From assembly GCF_021227995.1 (NCBI RefSeq), contig NZ_CP089301.1, positions 496,001 to 560,000 on the forward strand: a stretch of DNA of 64,000 nt, in the 5' to 3' direction. Positions 42,073 through 50,817 of this stretch are shown in pieces. The translations under genes were made by a program, and so were the position numbers. This stretch comes from Novosphingobium kaempferiae (lineage in GTDB: Bacteria > Pseudomonadota > Alphaproteobacteria > Sphingomonadales > Sphingomonadaceae). Below the pieces are notes generated by a model that saw only the letters and a list, made by a program, of their open reading frames with translations, did not search any database and was not told the origin of the DNA. Within the stretch, counting starts at the first letter, position 1, and every line of letters begins with the position of its first letter.

Positions 42073-43398
42073 TCAGTCGGTCCCAATCGGAAGGCGGATC
42101 GTCGCGCGTAGTCCTCCCTCCGGGCGATTACGCAGATCGAGGGTGCCATTCTCCGTCCGCACGGCCTTGCGGACGATGGGAAGACCGAGGCCCATTCCCG
42201 CCGTATCGCGCGCGCGCGCCGTGTCGAGACGGACAAAGGGTTGCAGCGCATCGGTAATCCGGTCGTCCGGGATGCCGGGGCCATCGTCGTCGACGATGAT
42301 CTCCACGCCGCCACCGTCGCGCCGCACGCTGACCCGCACATTGCCACCGTAATGGATGGCGTTCTCGATGAGGTTGGACAGCGCCCGCCGGATCGGCACC
42401 GGACGGACTTTCACTTCAAGGCTGGAGATACCCGAATATGTCGCATTCGCGCCGTGGTCGGCGGCGGTGTCCACCAGAGTCTCGGCCATGACGGCGATGT
42501 CGATTCGCTCGGCAGGGATCGAACGCCCATCGCTGTCGACATAGGCCTGGATCGAGTCGAGCAGCATGCGCATCTCCTCGATGTCGTGGTTCAGGCCCTC
42601 GCGCACTTCCGGGTCGACGCTCTCGTCGTCGAGCCGCAGGCGCATCCGCGCGAGCGGGGTCTTGAGGTCGTGGCCGATGGCCAGCATCGTCTGCGTGCGA
42701 TCGACCAGCGACTGGTGGATGCGCTCCTGCATCTCGTTGAGCGCACGGATCAGTTCGCGCAGTTCGTCCGGCCCGCGTTCGGGCACCGGGCGCGGCGGCC
42801 CCGATCCGAGGTGACGGGTCGCACCGATCAGCGTGCGCAGGGGCTTCAGCGTCGTGCGCACCAGCACCCATGCCAGCGCGAACAGCAGCAGGGTCGGCAG
42901 GATCAGGCTGATGATGCGCCCGACGGTCAGCTTCCACGCCGCATTGGCATGCGTATGGAAGCGGACGAGGCTGTTGTCGGACAGGCGGATCGAGCCGCCG
43001 ATGTTGCCCTTGCCGGGCAGTTCCTCAAGATGCAGCTCAAGGTCGGCCATCGCCAGTTCGGGCTGCATCTCCACCACCTGCGCCCGCAGATTGGAGAGAC
43101 CCAGCGTACCACGCCGACGCGCACCGGGCGCGTACCAGTGCAGCTGGAACCGCTCGGTGCTGAGGACGTGGGCGACGTCGTCGCGCTCGTCCGGCTCGGC
43201 ATGTTCGAGGGTGCGGCGGGCAAGGACGAGGTTCTCGGCGATGCGCTCCGCATCGTCCCGCCGCAGCATGAAGGAATCGACGCGCTCGAACAGGAACGAG
43301 TTCGCCGCGAAGTCGATGATGACGACGAGCAGCAGCACCGCGAGCAGCCGCTCCGGCAGGCCCATCCGCCTGAACAGGGCGACGAGCCTGCCTGCCAT
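42073..43398 (-). CDS. Sensor histidine kinase (EnvZ-like)
   Basis: 441 residues: membrane helix 1 (ERLLAVLLLVVIIDFAANSF), periplasmic domain (about 40-160), helix 2 (IISLILPTLLLFALAWVLV), HAMP, H-box AIGHDLKTPLARMRLRLDD with the phospho-His, N-box NLIENAIHYGG, and G-boxes VDDDGPGIPDD and GMGLGLPIV. Type close to EnvZ/RstB. Its ATG overlaps the stop of the response regulator (ATGA), so the two form one unit. The sensed signal is unknown. Confidence 0.93.
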   Translation of the reverse strand: MAGRLVALFRRMGLPERLLAVLLLVVIIDFAANSFLFERVDSFMLRRDDAERIAENLVLARRTLEHAEPDERDDVAHVLSTERFQLHWYAPGARRRGTLGLSNLRAQVVEMQPELAMADLELHLEELPGKGNIGGSIRLSDNSLVRFHTHANAAWKLTVGRIISLILPTLLLFALAWVLVRTTLKPLRTLIGATRHLGSGPPRPVPERGPDELRELIRALNEMQERIHQSLVDRTQTMLAIGHDLKTPLARMRLRLDDESVDPEVREGLNHDIEEMRMLLDSIQAYVDSDGRSIPAERIDIAVMAETLVDTAADHGANATYSGISSLEVKVRPVPIRRALSNLIENAIHYGGNVRVSVRRDGGGVEIIVDDDGPGIPDDRITDALQPFVRLDTARARDTAGMGLGLPIVRKAVRTENGTLDLRNRPEGGLRATIRLPIGTD

Positions 43399-44126
43399 CA
43401 GTTGCGGATCACTTCGGCCTTGAACATGTAGCCGACGCCGCGAACGGTCACGATCGGCGATTCCGCACCTTCGGCCTGCAGCTTGCGGCGCAGGCGGCTG
43501 ACGAGCACGTCGATCGAGCGGTCCGAACTGTCGCCGATGCGCGAGCGGGACAGCTCCATCAGGCGCTCACGACCGAGCACGCGCTGCGGATAGCCGAGGA
43601 AAGTGGACAGCAGGTCAAACTCCGCCCCGGTCAGATCGACGATGGCGCCGCTGGGCGAGCGCAGTTCGCGACGCGCCATGGACACCGCCCAGCCATCGAA
43701 CTGGATGGAATCGGCCGAGCGCATCTCGGGCACCGGCTCGCTCGACGAATCGAGGCCGCCGCCGCGACGCAAGACCGCGCTGACGCGGGCTGCGAGTTCG
43801 CGAGTGCTGAACGGCTTCGCAAGATAGTCGTCCGCGCCGAGTTCGAGGCCCAGAACGCGGTCCTCCTCGCTGCCACGCGCGCTGACGAAGATGATCGGCA
43901 CGTCGCTTTCACGGCGCAGGCGGCGGAACAGGTCGAAGCCGCTGGTGCCGGGCAGCATGATGTCGAGCACGACCAGGCTCACCGTCGCCTCGCGCAGAGT
44001 CACCCACATTTCCGCGCCGGTGGCGGCGGTGAGCACGTTGAACCCGCTCTGGCGAAGCGCGCGCGCGGTCAGGGTGCGGAGCGCCCCGTCATCCTCGACG
44101 AGCAGAATGGTGGGAGGGGTTGTCAT
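43398..44126 (-). CDS. OmpR-family response regulator
   Basis: 242 residues from ATG 44126. Receiver domain: VEDDG, phospho-Asp in VVLDIMLPGTSGFDLF and Lys in ADDYLAKPFS. C-terminal winged helix (trans_reg_C): LTGAEFDLLSTFLGYPQRVLG, ending in GVGYMF. First gene of the two-component operon; partner kinase follows. Candidate targets in the window are the secreted-protein genes at 44803 and 45372 that sit next to it, but nothing proves this. Confidence 0.95.
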   Translation of the reverse strand: MTTPPTILLVEDDGALRTLTARALRQSGFNVLTAATGAEMWVTLREATVSLVVLDIMLPGTSGFDLFRRLRRESDVPIIFVSARGSEEDRVLGLELGADDYLAKPFSTRELAARVSAVLRRGGGLDSSSEPVPEMRSADSIQFDGWAVSMARRELRSPSGAIVDLTGAEFDLLSTFLGYPQRVLGRERLMELSRSRIGDSSDRSIDVLVSRLRRKLQAEGAESPIVTVRGVGYMFKAEVIRN

Positions 44127-44290
44127 CGTCTCTTGGGGGAGTCTGTACCGGGGGGCGACCGTCATCGTGCTGTTTGTCTCTGCTGCCGTATAGGGGAGCG
44201 GCGCGGTCAGGGGAACCGCGCCGGTCGAAAATGTCCCGCCATCTTCCACAGCGCGAAGAAATATCCCGCGCCGGAGGTGGTGAGCCGGTG

Positions 44291-44557
44291 TCAGTCCTGC
44301 TTCGCGGCCGTCGTGGCATCCGCTACGGCGAACACGGGGCGCTGCGCCTGCTCGGCCTGGACGATGGTGTGGCGGCAGGCGCGGCCCTTCGACGGATCGG
44401 GATGGCAGACGGTGGGGGCGGAAGCCGACTTGGCGGTGCCGCGCGCGACGACGGTGGGGTGGCCCTTCGCGGCGCCGATGCTTTCGCCCGCATAGGCAAC
44501 CGTTGCGGCGCCGGGGGTAGAGAGCGAAACGAGGGCAAGAAGAGCGGCGGAAATCAT
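44291..44557 (-). CDS. Small secreted protein, unknown
   Basis: 88 residues from ATG 44557, with GGAGAAACC as ribosome-binding site. Signal peptide (MISAALLALVSLSTPGAATV, cleavage near AYA-GES). The mature part has two cysteines (VCHPDPSKGRACRHT) that may form a disulfide. No family recognised. The upstream region carries GTGTCGCAATTTGGTCTGG (44608-44626). Confidence 0.65.
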   Translation of the reverse strand: MISAALLALVSLSTPGAATVAYAGESIGAAKGHPTVVARGTAKSASAPTVCHPDPSKGRACRHTIVQAEQAQRPVFAVADATTAAKQD

Positions 44558-44802
44558 GGGGTTTCTCCAATCTGGCAATTGATTGACGCCAGATTGGGGG
44601 GCGGACGTGTCGCAATTTGGTCTGGGGCGTTACGAAACGTTGCCAGCAGCGACCTGCACAGCAAGCGCTTACAATTGCGTACAATCGTGAATGGAATCTG
44701 CCGAACCTGCTCCGCTTCGGTTCAGCAGTCATGGACTACACCAAACTCAACACGGGGACAACGGCTTCCTTGATCCGCCTCCCCGAACACGGAGTAGAAG
44801 CC

Positions 44803-45159
44803 ATGAACGTATTCAGGAAGACCGCGCTCGCCGCCGGCCTCGCCGCCACGGCCCTCGCCACGACCACGCCCGCCATGGCGCGCGACTGGCATCGCGGTAA
44901 CGACAACACCGCCGCCGTGGCCATCGGCGCGGGCATCCTCGGGCTTGCCGTGGGCGCCATCGCCGCATCGTCCAGCCGCGATCGCGACCGCTACGACGAC
45001 CGCTATTACAGCTCGGACTGGTCGTATCGCGACGGGTACTACTGGGACCGCGACGGCCGCCGCTACTCGCGCGGCGACTATGATCGCTTCCGCAATCAGC
45101 GCGAGGACTGGCGCCGTGGCTACAACGGCGACCGGGGCGACTGGCGCCGCGGCTACTGA
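44803..45159 (+). CDS. Secreted Gly/Tyr/Arg-rich protein, copy A
   Basis: 118 residues. Signal peptide (MNVFRKTALAAGLAATALAT then TTPAMA). A conserved hydrophobic core, NDNTAAVAIGAGILGLAVGA, a glycine-zipper-like membrane segment, is followed by a tail of Asp-Arg-Tyr repeats (RDRYDDRYYSSDWSYRDG). Paralogue of the gene at 45372, which shares RGDNTAAVAIGAGVIGLALG. Family function unknown; typical for alphaproteobacterial cell envelopes. Confidence 0.72.
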   Translation: MNVFRKTALAAGLAATALATTTPAMARDWHRGNDNTAAVAIGAGILGLAVGAIAASSSRDRDRYDDRYYSSDWSYRDGYYWDRDGRRYSRGDYDRFRNQREDWRRGYNGDRGDWRRGY

Positions 45160-45205
45160 CCTCTGACCGAAACGCGGAGCCGGGTATCCCCCTCCCCGGC
45201 CCGCG

Positions 45206-45239
45206 AGACGCCCGGCCCTCCTCCTGGCCGGGCGTCTTC
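45206..45239 (+). terminator. Terminator of copy A
   Basis: GACGCCCGGCC pairs with GGCCGGGCGTC around a CTCCTCCT loop, then TTCG. No long T-run. Confidence 0.65.
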
Positions 45240-45371
45240 GCATGTAGCTCGTCGCAAGTTCGACACATCCTGCGACGAATTCACTCGCGGTTCAGTCCGG
45301 AAGGCCCACTTTCCCACAGTGCCCGCCGCAACCGCCGTTACCCGGTTGGCCCGGAAAGGGAGTTCCAATTG

Positions 45372-45842
45372 ATGAAAGCCTTGCTCAAGAAACTGGCGCT
45401 GGGAGCCGCATTGTCGGCCTCGGTGCTGGCCGCATCCTCGCCCGCCGAAGCGCGTGACCGCTACTATGGCCGCGGCGACAATACCGCCGCCGTCGCCATC
45501 GGTGCGGGCGTGATCGGCCTCGCCCTCGGCGCCGCGCTCGCCGACCGCGACGACCGCTACTATAACGACCGTGGTTACTGGGGCTCGCGCCGCTACGTGA
45601 CCGTGCGCGACCGTCCGGGGTACTATTACTACTACGACGGCTATCCCAACCGGTACTACCGCGACCGCTACTACAGCCGCGACTACTCGCGCTGGTATCG
45701 CGATCGCGACCGCTGGGACCGCGGACGGGACCGCTGGGATCGCGGCCGCGACTGGCGCAGCGACCGTCGCTGGGATCGTCGCGATCGCAGATGGGATCGG
45801 CGCGATGACCGCTGGGACCGCCGCGACTATCGCCGCCGCTGA
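45372..45842 (+). CDS. Secreted Gly/Tyr/Arg-rich protein, copy B
   Basis: 156 residues. Signal peptide (MKALLKKLALGAALSASVLA then ASSPAEA), the same TAAVAIGAG glycine-zipper core as copy A, then a long repetitive tail of W-D-R-x-x-D/R units (RDRWDRGRDRWDRGRDW and similar). Strongly basic and aromatic. ATG 45372 follows a GGGAG site. The GTCGCAAGTTCGACACA motif lies in its upstream region (about 45251-45267), inside an inverted repeat CGTCGCA...TGCGACG. Confidence 0.72.
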   Translation: MKALLKKLALGAALSASVLAASSPAEARDRYYGRGDNTAAVAIGAGVIGLALGAALADRDDRYYNDRGYWGSRRYVTVRDRPGYYYYYDGYPNRYYRDRYYSRDYSRWYRDRDRWDRGRDRWDRGRDWRSDRRWDRRDRRWDRRDDRWDRRDYRRR

Positions 45843-45974
45843 TAGCTAACGACGATGCACGGCTCACGGTTCGGCGAACGGCCGGAAACGCCTTTCGTCA
45901 GCCGTGACGCGCATCCCCGCGAACTTTGGGGAGCGCCGTCCGAAGCACCCTCGCCAAGTGGGGCGGGGGCGGCT

Positions 45975-47141
45975 ATGGGGCGCTCCATCATGCAAACCGC
46001 AGACCTGCGCATCGCCCTGTTTTCGGGCAATTACAACTACGTTCGTGATGGCGCCAACCAGGCGCTCAACCGACTCGTCGGCTACCTCCTGCGCCAGGGC
46101 GCGCAAGTGCGTGTCTACGCGCCAACAGTGACGGAACCCGCTTTCGAACCCACCGGGGATCTCGTCAGCGTCCGCTCCTTCGCGATCCCCGGACGCCCGG
46201 AGTACCGCTTCCCCTTCTCCATATCCGGCAAGGCCCGCCGCGATCTCGCTGCCTTCGCGCCGAACGTCGTCCACGTCTCCTCGCCGGACCCGGTCGGCCA
46301 TCAGGCCGTAACCTGGGCGCGCAACCGCCGCATCCCGGTGCTCTCCTCGGTCCACACCCGGTTCGAGACCTACCTGCGCTATTACAACATGGCGTGGGGC
46401 GAACCGGTGGTGGAAGCCATCCTGCGCCGCTTCTACCGCCGCTGCGACGCGCTCGTCGCGCCCTCCGAGAGCATGGCGCAACTCCTGCGCGAACAGCGCA
46501 TGAACTACGACGTCTCGATCTGGTCGCGCGGCGTCGATCACGAGATCTTCAACCCCGGCCGCCGCGACCTCGAATGGCGCCGCAGCCACGGCATCGCCGA
46601 CCACGAAGTCGCCATCGGCTTCCTCGGCCGCCTCGTCATGGAGAAGGGCCTCGACGTCTTCTCCGACACGGTGGACGAACTGCGCCGCCGCGGTGTCGCC
46701 TACAAGGTTCTCGTCATCGGCCAGGGCCCGGCGCGCGAGTGGTTCGAGGAACGCATCCCCGGGGCCGCCTTCGTCGGCTTCCAGGGCGGCGCCGACCTCG
46801 GCCGCGCCGTCGCCTCGATGGACGTCCTGTTCAACCCCTCCGTCACGGAGACGTTCGGCAACGTCACGCTAGAGGCCATGGCCTGCGGGCTGCCGGTCGT
46901 CGCCGCAGCCGCCACCGGCAGCCAGAGCCTCGTCGACGATCGCGTATCCGGTCGCCTGATCCCCCCCGGCGCGATCCACCAGTTCGCCGAAGCCCTCAAG
47001 AGCTACATCGAGAGCCCTGAACTTCGCTGCAACCACGGCAACGCCGGCGTCGCACGCGCAAGCGAGTTCAGCTGGGACCGCATCAACCAGGAAGTCGCGG
47101 ACACCTATCTGCGCCTGATCCGTCAGAAGTCGCGCCGCTAA
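45975..47141 (+). CDS. GT4 glycosyltransferase (SqdX/MgtA-like)
   Basis: 388 residues if ATG 45975 is used; ATG 45990 (MQTADLRIALFSGNYNY) is an alternative. GT-B fold: N-terminal GANQALNRLVGYLL and VHVSSPDPVGHQAVTWA, C-terminal GFLGRLVMEKGLDVFSD and the E-x7-E motif VTETFGNVTLEAMACGLPVV. Closest in pattern to sulfoquinovosyl/mannosyl-diacylglycerol transferases (SqdX, MgtA) that use nucleotide sugars on lipid acceptors. Substrate is not certain. The frame is open upstream to 45855. Confidence 0.87.
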   Translation: MGRSIMQTADLRIALFSGNYNYVRDGANQALNRLVGYLLRQGAQVRVYAPTVTEPAFEPTGDLVSVRSFAIPGRPEYRFPFSISGKARRDLAAFAPNVVHVSSPDPVGHQAVTWARNRRIPVLSSVHTRFETYLRYYNMAWGEPVVEAILRRFYRRCDALVAPSESMAQLLREQRMNYDVSIWSRGVDHEIFNPGRRDLEWRRSHGIADHEVAIGFLGRLVMEKGLDVFSDTVDELRRRGVAYKVLVIGQGPAREWFEERIPGAAFVGFQGGADLGRAVASMDVLFNPSVTETFGNVTLEAMACGLPVVAAAATGSQSLVDDRVSGRLIPPGAIHQFAEALKSYIESPELRCNHGNAGVARASEFSWDRINQEVADTYLRLIRQKSRR

Positions 47142-47291
47142 GGCGCAAGGCCCGGGAACCACGCAAAAACGAAGGCGCGGCGGGGTGGCTCCTCCGCCGC
47201 GCCTTGCGCTTCTCCCTTCCCTCGGCTCCGGCGCGAAGGGCCAGCCGACCTCCGCGCCACGTTCTCCCTGCGTCGTTCTGCTTTTAATCCG

Positions 47292-47627
47292 TCATGCGAT
47301 CTTGCGCTGGAGGCGGACCAGCGCGCGGTCGATTTCCGCCCGCGCGCCATCCCCGATCTCACCCTGAACCACGCGGTAGACGATCCGCCCGTTCTCCAGC
47401 GAATAGGCCACCGTCGCCATGCCATCGTTGAAACTGGCAAGGTAGAGCGCGGGCTTGCGCTGGATGAGGGCGAGATCGTCCGTCCGGGGGATCAGCGTAT
47501 CACGCATATAATAGGCACCCGTCATCGCGGCCTGATCGACCGGCGCATCGGCAGCTTGCGCCGCTCCCGCCGTCGTCATTGCGAGCAGGGCGAACCCCAC
47601 ATGCAATACTGTCAGGAATCGCTTCAT
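47292..47627 (-). CDS. Small secreted protein, unknown
   Basis: 111 residues. Signal peptide (MKRFLTVLHVGFALLAMTTA then GAAQA). The mature protein (TGAYYMRDTLIPRTDDLALI, later GEIGDGARAEIDRALVRLQR) has no recognisable family. The 314 nt upstream (47628-47941) hold no gene. Confidence 0.65.
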   Translation of the reverse strand: MKRFLTVLHVGFALLAMTTAGAAQAADAPVDQAAMTGAYYMRDTLIPRTDDLALIQRKPALYLASFNDGMATVAYSLENGRIVYRVVQGEIGDGARAEIDRALVRLQRKIA

Positions 47628-47941
47628 GACGTGCTCCTCTCGGCATCCTCGTCAGGTGCGGCACGTCTTCGCGAGCCATCATCCCTTGCCGCAGTTCGTA
47701 ACATGCAGCCTGTCGCCGACAAAGCGAACAATCCTGAAGAAGCTTAGGATTTCTGCGGTTTTTGCAGTGCGCAACGCTCGATATGCCGCCGGATACCGGC
47801 GTCATATCCGGATATCCGCCCGGAAAGACGGCGGATTGACTGCCGGTTCGCAATCTTCCGGCAACCCGAGCATCGCTGGGGCGAACAGTTCCTTCGCAAC
47901 CGCACAGCCGTCATAATCAGCCCGGGAGCGGCAGTCCGGTT
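47628..47941. other. Gene-free region, nothing identified
   Basis: 314 nt between two divergent-facing ends. It presumably contains the promoter of the 47292 gene, but I could not pick out convincing promoter boxes, repeats or a small gene. Confidence 0.4.
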
Positions 47942-48385
47942 TTAACCGCCCGTCCTGCTCCGGGGCTCACGATCGGTCCATCCGCAGCCCTTGAGCGTCG
48001 TTTCGCCGATCCGCAAGGTAACGATGAACGGATAGCGTGCGTCCGACATCCCATCGCTGCACTCGCCGGGCGTCACCACGAGAGTCGTAGGCTTGTCCGA
48101 CAGCACGCCACTGAACGACACCCCGCCGCGCCCGGCAAAGCGTGTGACCGGAGCAGTCTCACCCTTTTCGTCACCCGGCGTGGCGTAAGTCAGACCCCGT
48201 GGACCGACGGTCCCGTTCCAGAAGGGCTCGGTTCCCATGAAATGCACCGTTTCCTGCGCGGTGATCCCGTTCCACGGGCGGTGATCGGCCGCATCGCCGG
48301 GCACATCCTTTGACGCCGAGTGACATGCTGCAACTGCGAGAAGCGCCGGAAGCGCTGCGGATCGAAGGCGGCCAAGGCGTGACAT
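47942..48385 (-). CDS. Putative lipoprotein (COG3650-like)
   Basis: 147 residues from ATG 48385 (MSRLGRLRSAALPALLAVAAC), a lipoprotein signal with Cys at about residue 21. The mature part has FMGTEPFWNGTVGPRGLTYA and ECSDGMSDARYPF, the pattern of COG3650/YbaY-like predicted periplasmic proteins (G-x-E-P-F-W ... C-x-D-G-M-S-x-x-x-Y-P). Role unknown. Confidence 0.72.
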   Translation of the reverse strand: MSRLGRLRSAALPALLAVAACHSASKDVPGDAADHRPWNGITAQETVHFMGTEPFWNGTVGPRGLTYATPGDEKGETAPVTRFAGRGGVSFSGVLSDKPTTLVVTPGECSDGMSDARYPFIVTLRIGETTLKGCGWTDREPRSRTGG

Positions 48386-48692
48386 GCGTTCCGCGCTACG
48401 CGGCAGGGCCAGACCACACAACCACATTCACGGCGATTCGCTGTTTCCAAGGCGATGATTCGCCGATTTCCGGGAATCGATACGAAAGTTTTTCCGTCAT
48501 GCATGTTTTTTTCCGAGGTTAGCGTTACCTCAATTGCTTAAAAAACAGGCACATTCAGAGTTTGTTGCAAATTATGCACCACTGGGTTCGGTGATTGAAA
48601 TTGCTCAAACGTTCAACATCCGCTTTTGCTGCATCGCACAAGATAAATGTCGCCCGAGGCGATGAGCCTCTTCAGAATTTAAGGATTTTCCT
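48386..48692. other. AT-rich leader region
   Basis: 307 nt without a gene, unusually AT-rich from 48500 on. It includes GTTGCAAATT (about 48561-48570), similar to the GTCGCAA motifs near other envelope genes, and a small GAGGC/GCCTC hairpin (about 48655-48670) just before the next ribosome-binding site (AAGGATT). Likely promoter and leader of the 48693 gene. Confidence 0.4.
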
Positions 48693-48965
48693 ATGTTCAA
48701 GACTGTTCTCGCCTCTGCCGCCGTTGCTCTCCTCGCCGTTCCCGCCGTCGCTCAGGCCGACGACAGCCGCGCGTTCTCGCACGAAGGCGTCAACTACACC
48801 TACACCACCGCCCAGAAGGGCCAGGTCACCGTCATCGACGGCGCAACCTCGGCTGGCGTTCCCTTCCGCCTCTACGTCAAGGGCGGCCGCGTGACCGGCA
48901 CCTACAACAGCCGTTACGTGTCGTTCACGACCGCCGAAGCTGCCAAGCTGAACCTCGGCCAGTAA
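48693..48965 (+). CDS. Small secreted protein, unknown
   Basis: 90 residues: signal peptide (MFKTVLASAAVALLAVPAVA then QAD) and a 65-residue beta-rich domain (FSHEGVNYTYTTAQKGQVTV, VPFRLYVKGGRVTGTYNSRY). Similar small single-domain secreted proteins occur in sphingomonads without known function. Strong terminator downstream and AT-rich leader suggest an abundant, regulated product. Confidence 0.7.
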   Translation: MFKTVLASAAVALLAVPAVAQADDSRAFSHEGVNYTYTTAQKGQVTVIDGATSAGVPFRLYVKGGRVTGTYNSRYVSFTTAEAAKLNLGQ

Positions 48966-49058
48966 TCGGTACCAACGATCGGGCATACTGATCGCGCGCT
49001 CGCGCTTTCCGGGCAGTCCTCCTCTCCCAACGCCCGGGAAATGCTGAGCGCCGAACCA

Positions 49059-49094
49059 GGCGCCGTCCCCCATCGCGCGGGACGGCGCCTTTTT
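49059..49094 (+). terminator. Strong intrinsic terminator
   Basis: GGCGCCGTCCC (49059-49069) pairs with GGGACGGCGCC (49079-49089), followed by TTTTTC. Confidence 0.9.
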
Positions 49095-49167
49095 CTTTGC
49101 GTTAAGCCGCCCGACAGGCGCGGCGACCTATGAATAGGCTTATGCGGTACGGCATCGGTCAGGTTCG

Positions 49168-49638
49168 ATGAGCGCGGGCAAACTGGCCCTGCTGCTGGTC
49201 GTGGGCGGTCTCGCCGGAGCGGCCTTCGCGACGCTGACGACCGGCTCGCTGCCGCATTTCTCCAGCCCCGAACACGCCCGGTCCGTCACGATCGAGGGCA
49301 GTTCATCCCACCGCTCATGGCTCGACGAGGGGCTCTCCGCCCTGGATTCGCCTGCGTGGCCCTTTGGGCGCGGCGCCCATGATCGCGAACCCGAACACCC
49401 CGTGCCCCCGCCCGATGGCTATGCGCCTTACGGCTACGGCGCGCCGGACGATTACGGCGACGGTTCGTGGGAGCGCGGCCAGTACGGTGGTCGCAGCGCA
49501 TATTCGGGCGAGGAGTATGTCCCGGCCCCAGCGCCCGAAGCGCCGCGCCCTGCCCCTCGGGAAGACTCCGCGTCCGATGCCGCCGCCCGCGCCGCCGATG
49601 CCGCGCAGGACGTCATCGCCGCCGAGAACGCGCCTTAG
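49168..49638 (+). CDS. Single-pass membrane protein, unknown
   Basis: 156 residues: an N-terminal helix (LALLLVVGGLAGAAFATLTT), then a low-complexity Pro/Gly/Tyr-rich region (HPVPPPDGYAPYGYGAPDD) and a C-terminal Ala/Asp stretch. No family recognised. It ends in a 4-nt tail-to-tail overlap with the phasin-like gene. Confidence 0.6.
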   Translation: MSAGKLALLLVVGGLAGAAFATLTTGSLPHFSSPEHARSVTIEGSSSHRSWLDEGLSALDSPAWPFGRGAHDREPEHPVPPPDGYAPYGYGAPDDYGDGSWERGQYGGRSAYSGEEYVPAPAPEAPRPAPREDSASDAAARAADAAQDVIAAENAP

Positions 49639-49997
49639 TCGTTGGCCGACAACCGATCGAGGTTCTCGCGCACAGTGCGGCGGTAGTGGTTCACCGTGCG
49701 ATGGCACAGCGTCTCGGGGTCATAGCCCCACTGCCCGGTCGCCAGCGCCATGCCCATTTCCAGGTTGGCCCAGACCTTCTCGGTGACCATGCGGACCATC
49801 TCGTCGCCGGCATCGGGATCGCCCCAGCCGATGCGCGCGGTGCGCAGTGCGATGACGGAGCCCGCCTCTACCCACAGCTTGCCCGTATCGCGCAGCAAGG
49901 CTTCGGCGGTGTTGTCCTGCATCATCGGCACGCGTCCTTCGTCCCTGCCCGCGCGCAAGGGTTGCGCGTGTTCCGGCAGGCCGGTCGCCTTCGTCAT
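49635..49997 (-). CDS. Phasin-like helical protein, copy A
   Basis: 120 residues, predicted all-helical. Core LRDTGKLWVEAGSVIALRTA and a C-terminal V-x-HYRR-x-V-x-x-N-x-x-R-L block. It shares this block and the VSEKV/VTEKV region with the gene at 54034-54342, so the two are paralogues. Resembles the short phasin/PhaP-like helical proteins of alphaproteobacteria. No polyhydroxyalkanoate genes are in the window, so that role is speculative. Confidence 0.6.
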   Translation of the reverse strand: MTKATGLPEHAQPLRAGRDEGRVPMMQDNTAEALLRDTGKLWVEAGSVIALRTARIGWGDPDAGDEMVRMVTEKVWANLEMGMALATGQWGYDPETLCHRTVNHYRRTVRENLDRLSAND

Positions 49998-50097
49998 GCA
50001 TCCTCGGAAAAGCTCCCGATGCGCTCGACCGGCGCGCCGGGTAGAGGGAGGCTCCTTAGTCGAACTCGCCCTCCATGGAAACCTTTTCAGGCGCCGC

Positions 50098-50478
50098 TCA
50101 CGTCATCGTCACGAAGACCTCCGCCTCGATCACCCAGGCGCCAGCCACATCGCGCCACTTGGCCGCGTAAGTGCCTGAGGCCAGCGGCGTGTCGGAGCCC
50201 GCCTCCGTACCCTGCCAGCGCCCGTGCTCCATCGCGATCGGCTCGACCGGAGAGAGCGTGACGCTTTCCGGCGTGCGAACATAGACCAGCCGCCCGGCGT
50301 GGGCGAACTCGCGCTTCCAGACTTTCACCTGCGCCATGCGGCCCGCGATCACGGCGCTGTCGGAGCCCGTCACCATCACGCAGTCCTTCGCCAGCAGCGG
50401 CGCGATCGCGGCCGCGTCGCCCTCGGCGATGGCGCGGTTGAAGGCGGCGCGACGAGCGCGGATCGCCAGCTCGGTCAA
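50098..50478 (-). CDS. SnoaL/DUF4440-like NTF2-fold protein
   Basis: 126 residues from a TTG at 50478, which overlaps the TGA of the YCII gene upstream (TTGA). IRARRAAFNRAIAEGDAAAI followed by APLLAKDCVMVTGSDSAVIAG and a C-terminal GTYAAKWRDVAGAWVIEAEV matches the DUF4440/SnoaL-type cone fold (A-x-x-x-x-D-x-x-x-x-x-x-L-x-x-D). No catalytic residues can be named. The TTG start depends on coupling to the upstream gene. Confidence 0.75.
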   Translation of the reverse strand: MTELAIRARRAAFNRAIAEGDAAAIAPLLAKDCVMVTGSDSAVIAGRMAQVKVWKREFAHAGRLVYVRTPESVTLSPVEPIAMEHGRWQGTEAGSDTPLASGTYAAKWRDVAGAWVIEAEVFVTMT

Positions 50479-50777
50479 GGACGCACCGGAGCCGAGGCGC
50501 CTTCGCCCACCACCGTCACCCAGCGGCGGACGTTCCAGCGCTCGACGAGGCCGTTGGTCACGTAGGGATCGGCAGCCGCGAAGGCCTCGGCCACTTCCGG
50601 CCCCTCGCCCGCGAAGAGCAGCATCGCGGTGTCGAGCGGATCCTCCACCGCCCCGCCGAGCAGCAGCTCGCCGCGCTCCGCCGCGTCCCACGCCAGCGCG
50701 AGGTGTTCGGCGCGGAACTCGGGGCGGCGCTCGAGGTAGCCGGGGCCGAGGTGGTAGATCAGCAGGTAGTGGTTCAT
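50475..50777 (-). CDS. YciI-family protein
   Basis: 100 residues from ATG 50777. LIYHLGPGYLERRPEFRAEH then LALAWDAAERGELLLGGAVE and a DPYVTNGLVERWNVRRW end match the YCII ferredoxin-like fold (conserved His and Asp in H-x-x-x-L and D-P-x). YCII proteins are small, poorly understood, often with enzymatic roles. Translationally coupled with the SnoaL-like gene. Confidence 0.85.
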   Translation of the reverse strand: MNHYLLIYHLGPGYLERRPEFRAEHLALAWDAAERGELLLGGAVEDPLDTAMLLFAGEGPEVAEAFAAADPYVTNGLVERWNVRRWVTVVGEGASAPVRP

Positions 50778-50817
50778 CGCCCGACCCTGCCCGCGATCCC
50801 GCCCGAGGGAAACCCCC

